From Sphaerosporella brunnea (lineage: Eukaryota; Ascomycota; Pezizomycetes; Pezizales; Pyronemataceae): a stretch of 28,918 nt of DNA. The DNA is taken from positions 1 through 28,918 of the forward strand of contig VXIS01000461.1 in NCBI GenBank assembly GCA_008704415.1, in the 5' to 3' direction. Below the pieces are notes generated by a model. It saw nothing but the letters and a program-made list of their open reading frames with translations, had not been told where the DNA came from and ran no database searches. This document shows positions 17,425 to 26,044 of the stretch, piece by piece. A program made the translations under genes and the position numbers. The first letter of the stretch is position 1; every line of letters starts with the position of its first letter.

Positions 17425-20400
17425 CGGAACGAAAGGATGCCGCTCTTTTCCAAGCTGGAAAGTATGGACGACCGCAACAATTGAATCGAAATGGACAACA
17501 CCATGCTAGCAATGCTATGAATCCTCAGTTCAGCAAGAACAACAACAACTCAGGACGAGGAAACCAAGGAAGGAACAACAAGCAATTCAAGAAGCTTTCA
17601 GACCAGGAGAAAGCGCAACTCAAACAGGAGAAGAAGTGCTTCTACTGCAAGAAGGCAGGACACTTCATCAACGAATGCAGAGCCAAGCAACGAAATCAGC
17701 AACAAGGCAAATGGATTCAATCAGCAAGAACCACTGTCAACATAATGGAAGACAACTTACCACCAACTGTGGAAGAATTCATCGAAACTGCACGAGCAGA
17801 ACATAGCAAGAAGGACAACATCAACAACATGGTCACCAACATGAATGTCAACGGAAGGCAGGCGAGAGTTCTTCTAGACACAGGGACAACAGGGACGAAT
17901 CTTATGTCCAGCAGTTGGGCCCAGACACACAACATCTTTACCAGAGAACTGCCGCAACCTATCACCATTCACATGGCCGCGAAAGGATCCAAGACAAACG
18001 CCAATCGATTTGCTTACGCCAACGTCGAAATTAAACCAGGATTCACTGAGAAAACGAAGTTTCTCATAGTAGCAGTCAGCTCATACGACATCATCCTAGG
18101 AATGCCTTTCCTTCAGGATAACCATGTGAACCTGAATACGGCAGATTCTACAGCACATTTCCCGAAACATGACACCACCATCCAGTGTGCAACAAGACAG
18201 CCTAGAACATTCTCTCTCACATCATCAGCAACTACCGAAGACATCCCACCTTTCGATAAGATGTTTCCAACAGTATTCCCAGAGAAGGAACCAGAAGGAT
18301 TACCTCCACTACGTGATAGATGCAATCATGTGGTCAGACTTGATCCAGACAAACTCGAGCAATTCAAGTTCCATGCAAGGCGTATTCCTGACGCCTACCG
18401 GAAGGACCTCATTGCTCACCTGGACAATTGGAAACGACAGGGAATTGCAGTGCCTGGACCCGGCAGATTCCCATGTTCAATTTTCGGAACACCAAAGATA
18501 CCACCCTCCAAAGGATGGAGATGGGTGAATGACCTTCGAGATAGGAATAGCATCACAGAACGAGACTACACGCCACTACCTCATGCAGATAACATCCGAG
18601 AGGATGCTGCTAGAGCAAACTTCAAGTCAGTTCTAGACCTTTCCAACGCCTATCACCAGGTACGAGTGGAGCCATCATCTGAGGAATTAAATGTCATCAA
18701 TGCAGATGACCTCGGCTCTTTTCAAGTCAAGGTCATGCTGCAGGGAGACTGCAATGCTCCTGCAACCATGATGCGCTGCATGAACACTATCTTAGGCGAA
18801 TTCATCGGAAAATTTGTATGGGTGTACCTAGATGACATCCTTATCTTTTCCGAAACTCGAGAAGAACACATGCGACACCTTGAGCAAGTTTTTCGGCAGC
18901 TTGCAAAAGCGAAGTTCTATCTCAGGATGGACAAATGTCAGTTCCTGACATCCCAGCTACGCCTCCTAGGACACATTATCTCTGGTCATGAGATCCACCC
19001 ACACCCAGAGAGAATTCGGAAAATACAGGATTGGCGCACACCCACAAACAAAAAGCAGCTGCAAAGCTTTTTAGGTGTAATCAATTATGTGGCACCACAC
19101 CTTTTTCACAGCTCCACTATCCTAGCACCACTCACGGAATTAACCGGAAATGCTGAGTGGCGATGGGATGCCCTGCATGACCATGCATTTCGGCAGATCA
19201 AGGATCTTTGCCGAAAACATGTACCCCTCACACCACTTCGATATGACAGAATCAAGTCAGGCGAAGATAAGGTGTATCTGGTGACAGATGCATCTCGGGT
19301 GGGGACGGGTGCATTCATTTGTCATGGCAAGAATCTAGAAGATTCGAAGTCTAGAATCGCAGCGATACACAGCAGACGCTTTACCGCCACCCAGGAAAAT
19401 TACAACACCACCAACCAGGAGCTTCTAGCTATAGTTGATGCACTAGGTGCATTCGAAACAAAGCTATTAGGAATACCATTTACGGTAATTACTGACCACA
19501 AGGCACTGGAGTACCTTGTGACGAAACCCATGACCACTGGCAGACTAGCCAGATGGTTGGAATACATCCAGATGTTCGATTTCCAAATCCAGCACACACC
19601 AGGAGAAAGCAATCAATTAGCAGACACACTTTCACGTCTGTATGAGGATGAGGACAAGGAGATAACGCCACCAGATGAGTTCCTCCATGAGAACTTAAAA
19701 CCAGAGGATTTCGGCTCCATCGACAGTCTCCTCAACCCCACAACCTCCATTCCTCAACAGACCACCTCCACCGAAACAGACAAGCTTTCCTCACACTTTC
19801 CACACGCTCTTCAAGTCTCAAATGAGATGTCCACCTCAAACAACAAACCTTCCGCCAGCCTCCGCCCCAAGGGAGCCTCGCGCTATGAGAGGTGCGACCC
19901 AAACCTCCACTGGACAGCCTGCCGCTCCAGAGACGGCTGCCCATATCACTATTCCTCAGGATTCATGGAAACCTTCAGCACCTGGAAGTCAAACTCTCAG
20001 TATCACGCTCAATTTGAATCCGATAGCGACGACGAGTTCTACGACTCCCCAGACGAAGACACAGACATGGACGATTCATTTGGACCCAATTCAGAATGTC
20101 CAGACCCAGATGAAGACCCCATCGGCAACTATGAGTGGCTTGTCCACCATGGTTACATCACCTACGCGAATAGTTCAAGGGCACCTGCCCTCCAATGGAC
20201 TCCAGAATCAGGCGCACCACGCCCGAAATTCCCACAGGAGAGACAACACCCAGACGGCCCTTGGTGGAAACAGGATATACCCAGACAAGTACAGACCTTC
20301 ACCACCACGCCTACCCCCAGGACGCTCCCAGACCAGCAACAGAACAACCAGGAAAACCCCCAGCGAATCCAGGACGAAGTCACGCCATTCCAAACCTACG

Positions 20401-22487
20401 CCATCGCACCCAGGAGAAACCCCCTCTTGGTCGACAAAGACCCCATCGAAGGAGGAAATCGACAGGTTTATGGCCAGGCTGAGGCCAACCCAGGTGGAGT
20501 ATGTGCGCTCCTCCAAGCTGCCACCCACCAAGATAGTCAGATTTCCAACCCATCCAGTCACCGCCATCTGGTACCCAGACTCCAGAGAGAGCGGCCCATT
20601 GAGCCCATTTCCCCACCCATGGAACCCATACCCTCTGATCCCCAGGCCTTTCTAACTCGAGCTCAGGCTCGTAAGGAACAGGAGAAAAAGGATAAGGAAT
20701 CGGCAGAGCATGACCAAGGTTCCAACAAGGATTTTGAAGGGGAAGGGACTCAGCAAAAAATTCAGCCATCGATTTCGGACGAAACCCCTCTTCTGGACAA
20801 AGAGGATGCAGAAATGTTCGAACCACCTCAACACCCACCAGGAAATCGTTCCCAGGAAGTCATTCATTACGACACTCGCAACAGAGTACCCGCATTTTTC
20901 CTTGACAACCACATAGGGAAGGCCATGCTCCCTACATTCAAGCAGGCATATGAAGACGATCCCATGGTCAAGAATGGCATTCGCAAGCCATTTCACTGGC
21001 ATGACACAGGATATGTTGTGCTAGATGACCCCTCCATCACCTCCAACCTTCGAGTTTACGTCCCCAATGCAGTCCTTTCCAGAGACAATCCCTCCTCCTC
21101 AGTCCGGCATGTCATCATGCAGAGTTGTCACAAGAGTGTGGGACATCAAGGCACCGAAAAGACCTACATCCTATGCAGGCAGAGTTTCTACTGGCCCAGG
21201 ATGAAGCAGGATATCGACGAGTTCTGCAGAGAATGCCTTGAGTGTCAGCGCAACAAAGATGCCACCACCAAGCCAATTGGCGAAGCTCGCCTCTTGGAAA
21301 TTCCCCTTCGCCCATGGGAGTCAATTGCTATTGATTTCCTTGGTCCATTCAACTCTTCGGACGGTTTCAAGCACATCATGGTCATCATTGACCGCTTCTC
21401 TTCTGGTCTTGTTTTGGTTCCCCTAAAGGACGGATTTTCGGCAAAGGACGTTACGGATGTTTTCATTAAACACTACTACGCTCGCTACGGACTCCCAGAG
21501 TCAATCGTTTCGGACAGAGACCCTCGATTCACCTCGCAGTTCTGGCAAGGACTCCACAAGCAGATTGGTACCGACCTCCTCATGGCCACCGCTTTCCATC
21601 AAAACACCAATGGACAAGTGGAGCGGGCCAACCGTACCATCGCTCAAATGCTTCGGATTTTCACCAACAACAAACAGGCAGACTGGTCTCGTCACCTCTG
21701 GCGTGTTGAGCACGCCTTCAACCACTCTCCTTCCACCACCATCAAGCGTACCCCTCACGAAGTTCAATTTGGTCATATCCCTCGCATTTTACCAGTTGAA
21801 TTCGATTCGAATGTCCCTGCAGTCAATGAGTACCTCGAGCAGCAAAAGATCAACAATGCTGTGGCTCGAGATGCATTGCTGGCAGCACGTCACCGCCAGG
21901 CAAGCATTGCTGCCAAGCGTAGGAATCCTAAGGTTCAACTTCAGGTTGGACAATGGGTGTTTTACAAGAGACGTTCTCGAGGGAAGGGCAAGGTTAGGAA
22001 GCTTATGGAAGTTTGGGAAGGGCCCTACAGGATCACCAAAGTCGATGAGGATACAGGCAACTGCACACTTGAACTCCCCAAGAACAAGCGTGTTTATCCC
22101 ATCTTCGCCCAGGACAAACTCAAGCTCTTCCAGCGAATTTCAGACAAGACAATTCCGCCTCCTCCCTCCAGCTACGATGACGAAGAAGAAGACGACCACA
22201 CTCTCTACAACATCAAGGAGATTCTCGACCACAAGAAGATTAACGGTATCGATTACTGGTATATCTCTTGGGAGAATTATGGACCTGAAAACAACTCTTG
22301 GGAACCTGATGAGAATGTACGCAACACTGGCGCAGATTCCATCCAGGAATTCCTTTCGAAGAGGACCCAGGACTACACCTCCACCGCAGTCACTCTTCCT
22401 CCCGATTTTTTCTTTCCTTCTGATGATTCTTTCTGTTCCTCTCCTATGTCATCCATCGCTTCTTCCGCTTTTGATTTACGTGAGTAA
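17403..22487 (+). CDS. pol: Gag C-terminus/Pol polyprotein with chromodomain
   Basis: 1694 uninterrupted codons. Residues 79-92 form the nucleocapsid zinc knuckle CFYCKKAGHFINEC. The aspartic protease has its DTG at about 159-161. Reverse transcriptase spans about 370-560 with YLDD at 475-478. RNase H starts at about 625 (TDAS, Asp 629). A very long Pro/Ser/Asp-rich spacer covers about 750-1230. The integrase has a His-His-Cys-Cys finger (His near 1243/1248, Cys 1278/1281) and Asp 1311, Asp 1371 and Glu 1407 (D-x59-D-x35-E). The GPY module (EGPYRITKV) is near 1540. The chromodomain is about 1602-1655 (YWYISWENYGPENNSWEP), with its aromatic residues kept. The stop lies 27 bp before the 3' LTR. 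All catalytic residues I can check are present. The frame starts inside Gag, so the ATG at 17403 is not a natural start; expression needs a -1 shift or restoration of a base. The spacer holds CDPNLHWTAC...C..H, discussed under findings. Confidence 0.93.
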   Translation: MGRRQELAERKDAALFQAGKYGRPQQLNRNGQHHASNAMNPQFSKNNNNSGRGNQGRNNKQFKKLSDQEKAQLKQEKKCFYCKKAGHFINECRAKQRNQQQGKWIQSARTTVNIMEDNLPPTVEEFIETARAEHSKKDNINNMVTNMNVNGRQARVLLDTGTTGTNLMSSSWAQTHNIFTRELPQPITIHMAAKGSKTNANRFAYANVEIKPGFTEKTKFLIVAVSSYDIILGMPFLQDNHVNLNTADSTAHFPKHDTTIQCATRQPRTFSLTSSATTEDIPPFDKMFPTVFPEKEPEGLPPLRDRCNHVVRLDPDKLEQFKFHARRIPDAYRKDLIAHLDNWKRQGIAVPGPGRFPCSIFGTPKIPPSKGWRWVNDLRDRNSITERDYTPLPHADNIREDAARANFKSVLDLSNAYHQVRVEPSSEELNVINADDLGSFQVKVMLQGDCNAPATMMRCMNTILGEFIGKFVWVYLDDILIFSETREEHMRHLEQVFRQLAKAKFYLRMDKCQFLTSQLRLLGHIISGHEIHPHPERIRKIQDWRTPTNKKQLQSFLGVINYVAPHLFHSSTILAPLTELTGNAEWRWDALHDHAFRQIKDLCRKHVPLTPLRYDRIKSGEDKVYLVTDASRVGTGAFICHGKNLEDSKSRIAAIHSRRFTATQENYNTTNQELLAIVDALGAFETKLLGIPFTVITDHKALEYLVTKPMTTGRLARWLEYIQMFDFQIQHTPGESNQLADTLSRLYEDEDKEITPPDEFLHENLKPEDFGSIDSLLNPTTSIPQQTTSTETDKLSSHFPHALQVSNEMSTSNNKPSASLRPKGASRYERCDPNLHWTACRSRDGCPYHYSSGFMETFSTWKSNSQYHAQFESDSDDEFYDSPDEDTDMDDSFGPNSECPDPDEDPIGNYEWLVHHGYITYANSSRAPALQWTPESGAPRPKFPQERQHPDGPWWKQDIPRQVQTFTTTPTPRTLPDQQQNNQENPQRIQDEVTPFQTYAIAPRRNPLLVDKDPIEGGNRQVYGQAEANPGGVCALLQAATHQDSQISNPSSHRHLVPRLQRERPIEPISPPMEPIPSDPQAFLTRAQARKEQEKKDKESAEHDQGSNKDFEGEGTQQKIQPSISDETPLLDKEDAEMFEPPQHPPGNRSQEVIHYDTRNRVPAFFLDNHIGKAMLPTFKQAYEDDPMVKNGIRKPFHWHDTGYVVLDDPSITSNLRVYVPNAVLSRDNPSSSVRHVIMQSCHKSVGHQGTEKTYILCRQSFYWPRMKQDIDEFCRECLECQRNKDATTKPIGEARLLEIPLRPWESIAIDFLGPFNSSDGFKHIMVIIDRFSSGLVLVPLKDGFSAKDVTDVFIKHYYARYGLPESIVSDRDPRFTSQFWQGLHKQIGTDLLMATAFHQNTNGQVERANRTIAQMLRIFTNNKQADWSRHLWRVEHAFNHSPSTTIKRTPHEVQFGHIPRILPVEFDSNVPAVNEYLEQQKINNAVARDALLAARHRQASIAAKRRNPKVQLQVGQWVFYKRRSRGKGKVRKLMEVWEGPYRITKVDEDTGNCTLELPKNKRVYPIFAQDKLKLFQRISDKTIPPPPSSYDDEEEDDHTLYNIKEILDHKKINGIDYWYISWENYGPENNSWEPDENVRNTGADSIQEFLSKRTQDYTSTAVTLPPDFFFPSDDSFCSSPMSSIASSAFDLRE

Positions 22488-22505
22488 CTGTTTCAACTGT
22501 TTTTT

Positions 22506-22514
22506 AAGGGGAAG
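22506..22514 (+). other. Polypurine tract of chromovirus
   Basis: AAGGGGAAG directly before the 3' LTR's TGTAAG, the expected primer for plus-strand DNA. Confidence 0.85.
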
Positions 22515-23027
22515 TGTAAGATTATTACACTTACTATGGTTTCTTTCTTACGTATTTCCTTACTAAGATATAAAACTATAAGGCAGTAACGATGGTATGA
22601 TAACAGCATTCTACGAGTTTCCATTACTTTCTTTACTATGTTTTGTCACCATGTTTCTAGCACTTTCTAGCCCCTTCGATGCTACGTCACTTTGGAATCT
22701 TCTAGTTTCCACAAGGCAGACTTGTAGGTCTTCTAGACCATTCTTTCCTTAGTTTCGAATTTGCCACCAGATTGTTATCACATGATGTACTCAGCATCGT
22801 TGGCTATAAAAGCTACGAGCTTTTTCCTACACTCATTCTTTTCTCTTCTTTCGATACGGCCTTTCGAGCAGCCCAGATTGTATCGACTATCATCAATAAA
22901 TACTGAGTTGATCAGTGACCTGAGTGCGAGTATTCTCTTGGTATTTATCAAGTCAGATACACAAACGGTTCTGAGTTTATTTGCATCTGTGAAATAGCGG
23001 ATCTTATAAGCTCACGAAAAGGTTACA
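22515..23027 (+). repeat. 3' LTR of chromovirus (513 bp)
   Basis: Partner of 15190-15703; TG..CA ends identical, TATAAAA at 22805-22811. Confidence 0.96.
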
Positions 23028-23032
23028 GTAAT
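23028..23032. other. Target-site duplication GTAAT, right of chromovirus
   Basis: Exact repeat of 15185-15189. Confidence 0.95.
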
Positions 23033-24510
23033 AGGCAGGTAACAGCCAGATTCAGAAATGCGAGAGCCAGGACAAGATCAGGAGGTGACGGCAGATACAA
23101 TCCACGATGTCCAGGACTCAGGTACGGACGAAGAAATCTGACACAAACTCTGGGCGACTATCTTAGGTTATCGTTGCAGGCAGGCCAGAAAAACAGACTA
23201 CGTGCTGGATGAAGAAGTCTGCCACTCCGGCCGCATTGATATTAGTAGGACAACGAGTCAAATGCTGCTCTTTTGGAAGGCCATGAACGACAACGAAGCC
23301 TTGCAATCACGCAAGCCTGGTAAAGAAGTCCTTTGAAATGTCTTGGCAGGCACGTTCTGAGATGGAAGAGCGTCATCGAAGGCTGTAGGGAGCATAACTG
23401 CGGGTGTGAAAGCGTTGTCAGGTGTGGCAGTGAGGACATACCGTTCCATATCCTATCGCATTTCGGGCCAGTGGTAGGTGCAGCAACGTAATTTGACGGT
23501 TATGGATCCGCCTGGGTGGCCAGCAATGGGTGCATCATTGTGTTGTTGCATTAAATCCAGCCGCAGTGGTTTGTGTTCAGGCACGTAAAGCATACATCTA
23601 TAGATGAAGCTATTTCCTTCTTGGTCGTATTCTAACAATGTAATGTGGCGGCTGTTGTACACTCCATGACGCATCATCCGGAGGACTTGAGAGGAAAACA
23701 TGTCTCCATTATAAGCTTTTCATAATAGACGGGCACAGGTCACTGCTTCCTCCCGTGGACGTAGCAGGGCAGAAGTAGGAAGCAGGACTGGTGACAGATA
23801 AGACAGTATGGGTGGACCATCAGCTGGTGCGTGGATGATGTGGAGGTGCTTTTCAGTTGTGCGTTCATCACTCTCCTTTGACAGTTCTTCCAATCTGCAA
23901 GTCAGTGAGTGCGGCTATCCTCCAGACTTTCCAAAACGGTAAACAATGTTGCCAGTCAAGTGCGACAAGAATTGGAACCATCGAGCTTGACGTCAATTCA
24001 GGAGCTTTCCAGTAGTAAAATACTTAAGGTTTGAACATTTGGTGAGAACCTGAATTGGGTTTTCCTTGGACTACAGCTCCGACGTGCATTCCTTAAACGC
24101 CCAAATAATAGGTAGCAATCTCTTATCATCATAAATCTGGTGGTTACATTTGGCAGGGGAATGCTTCTTCAAGAAGCACGCTACAGGGTTGTGGATACTA
24201 TTGTCGTCATATTGCGATAGGATACTGGTTGAGACATGGTCAGAAGCATCTGTTTCTATCATGCAATCACAGTTGTGGTTGAAGCTGCAAAAATTAAGAG
24301 TGTGGTGAAACACACCTGCCCATGGACGGAGGTTTCCTGTTCGGTGTCAGTCCATTGGCATGGCACGTTATTCTGAGTAAGACAGGTGAGTGGTCGTACT
24401 ACTTCCAAGTAGCCGCGTATACATCGGTGATATAAGTTTGCAGGTCTTGAGAAGCTCTAACGTTCTGGAGAATTTTTAGGTTGGCTAGACTCTCACTGCT
24501 TGTTGAAAGG
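23033..24510 (-). pseudogene. Ty3/Gypsy pol relic: RT end, RNase H, integrase
   Basis: Read on the minus strand from high to low coordinates. The end of reverse transcriptase is weak (QWTDTEQ and neighbours, about 24314-24500). RNase H is clear (METDASDHVSTSILSQYDD-like, 24071-24313, with HPVAxFxKKHSPAxCNxxIYD). The integrase zinc finger follows (LMQQHNDAPIAGHPG, then YHWPEM, 23453-23701). The integrase core then lies in shifting frames (SKDFFTRLA, LTRCPTNINAAGVADFFIQH, SGLPATIT, PEFVSDFF, about 23100-23390). Many stops and frameshifts make it an old relic. It belongs to a Gypsy lineage other than the resident chromovirus, judging from the different motif wording. The chromovirus inserted into it, so its continuation should be just left of 15190. 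Confidence 0.8.
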
Positions 24511-25341
24511 GGTGTCGGTGCGGAGGTCAAGTGTAGGTAGGTAGTTAGTAGACGATGAAATGGTTAATCATTTTTCTAACTTAAAGGCAAACCTAAGTAC
24601 GCGGATATATTGTTCCATCCCACACCATGATGACAATCAGTCTTTCATCGTTGCATATCACTCCACTAATCGTCCATTCTCACTTGTCCTTGCCAATGCC
24701 TTAACCCTGCCTAGAAAGCCAGTTTCCAACCCTCTTGCCTCTTTCTAGCGAGTGTCGGATTGCCTATTCAATCTTGTGAAGCGCAAACCTTGCAGTGAGC
24801 GTTTTATGTTGGGTGACCGGAGGAGTGTTGATTAGGAGGTCTGCCAGCTGTCTTCAAAGGCGATATAGTCGAGCCTGACGTTTACTTTGTGCTGTTTGGC
24901 TCAAGCATCATGAAACCTAACTTTTTTATGCTTCGTCTATGCTGTGAAGACTGCGGTAGCAATGAGCTTCAGCGCTCATTGGTTGTCGCAGTTTGTCCGC
25001 ATGGTGTATGAAATTAATTCGTCCATTTTCTTGTATACACATTGTAGCCATAGATATTGTCGAGGTGCGTCTGAGCAAGTAGCGTTCTCACGTTGATAGA
25101 GTGACGACAGTCTGCGACTTCGCTTGCCAGGACATCAACTCATTATTTGTTTGGAATACGTATCCTGCTATCAATATCCTGCTTACGGTGCTTCAAGCGC
25201 AGCCGGAGCCTGTGAAGCCTGTCATGCTTTGACAGATTGTTGTCTGGCTGTATCATTTGACAAAGAAAAGGTCCTTACTGTTTCAAGTAAGATCTCAATC
25301 TCTAGTACGATAACATCAATCAGGTTCTACTATCTATAGAC
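24511..25341. other. No recognisable gene
   Basis: About 830 bp between two retroelement relics. The open frames are short (62 and 71 codons) without family features. The 3' end may be decayed Copia sequence leading into the relic at 25342, but I see no motif to prove it. Confidence 0.5.
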
Positions 25342-25670
25342 TTCATTCAATCCACCGCAGATCCGAGTATTTCTATCAAAGATACGGTTCTTCTGCGCCT
25401 ATACATTGATGACATTCACATCGTCCACCTCATAAAGAGTTGAGGAGACGAAACGAAAGGTCAATTGAATGATTCATAGAAAATGAGTTGTTTAGAGGAG
25501 GTACACAGGTTTTTGGGCGAAGAAATAAATGCAAACGGTTTAGGCCGCTGTTGCAGCCAATCTGCCTACTTACAATCCATCATTCAGAAATTCCGCCCCT
25601 AAAGTGCAAAAGAAATCTTCTCACAGATGGAGGTCAACGTCGATCCTGACCATTCCTGTCACACCCTAAA
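25342..25670 (+). pseudogene. Ty1/Copia reverse transcriptase relic
   Basis: One plus frame reads FIQSTADPSISIKDTVLLRL, then YIDDIHIV (the catalytic YVDD/YIDD box of Copia), then EVHRFLGEEINANG and CSQSAYLQSIIQKF. This is the conserved order downstream of the Copia active site. Stops at about 25438, 25473 and 25601 interrupt it. It is on the plus strand, opposite to the Copia pieces at 7521-7885. No LTR, integrase or RNase H is joined to it. Confidence 0.7.
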
Positions 25671-25752
25671 CTGTGACAATGGGATTTTGGTATAAGAATG
25701 GTACGTTTATAATCATTGGATAGTATCAACATTCAAGATTAGTCCGTAAGCC

Positions 25753-25760
25753 TATGTGGC
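25753..25760. other. hAT target-site duplication TATGTGGC, left
   Basis: Perfect 8-bp match to 28628-28635, the size typical of hAT transposons. Confidence 0.96.
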
Positions 25761-25782
25761 CAGTGTTCCCCACGGTCCGTCC
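25761..25782 (+). repeat. Left terminal inverted repeat of hAT
   Basis: 22 bp, identical to the inverse of 28606-28627. Confidence 0.95.
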
Positions 25783-25789
25783 CGGACTG

Positions 25790-25900
25790 TGGACTATAGT
25801 CGACGGACTGCGTAGTCCAGTCCAGTCGGCAGTGGCGGTGGACTAGCGCGACGTGGTCCAGTTCAGTCTGAGGGGGTAGTCGACTGCAGTCGACTGGGGA
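25790..25900. repeat. Left subterminal repeats of hAT
   Basis: Contains AGTCGACGG, GTAGTCCAGTCCAGTCGG and an 18-bp perfect palindrome agtcgactgcagtcgact (25878-25895). The same words recur near the right end. In hAT elements, such subterminal motifs are where the transposase binds. Confidence 0.8.
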
Positions 25901-26044
25901 CCGCCAAGTTGTGGGGGGTAGGTTTGGGGTCAAAGTTGTTTGTACATATTTTCTTTCTATTTCTCTAGCGTGAGCTGGCTCCAAATCTAATTTCCCCGAA
26001 ACCTTTTCCCTCTTTGCTACCAACCTTCGCTATCTTCTCGTGCA

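Larger units (their letters stand above)
15190..23027 (+). mobile_element. Chromovirus (Ty3/Gypsy LTR retrotransposon), nearly complete
   Basis: 7838 bp, with LTRs at both ends (514 and 513 bp), a purine tract before the 3' LTR and a perfect GTAAT duplication. The order is gag, protease, reverse transcriptase, RNase H, integrase, chromodomain: the Gypsy order with the chromodomain that defines chromoviruses. It copies itself through RNA and targets chromatin via the chromodomain. pol is intact but gag is damaged, so it cannot move unaided by intact Gag. The empty target, ...GAGGTGTAATAGGCAGG..., appears to belong to an older Gypsy relic. Confidence 0.96.

Noticed and set aside
19822..20655. 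277-codon plus-strand frame overlapping pol
   Set aside because: It overlaps the Pro/Ser-rich spacer of pol in another frame; low-complexity GC-balanced DNA leaves it open, and it has no domain.
21457..22566. 369-codon plus-strand frame overlapping integrase and chromodomain
   Set aside because: Alternative frame of the intact pol gene; it also ends inside the LTR.
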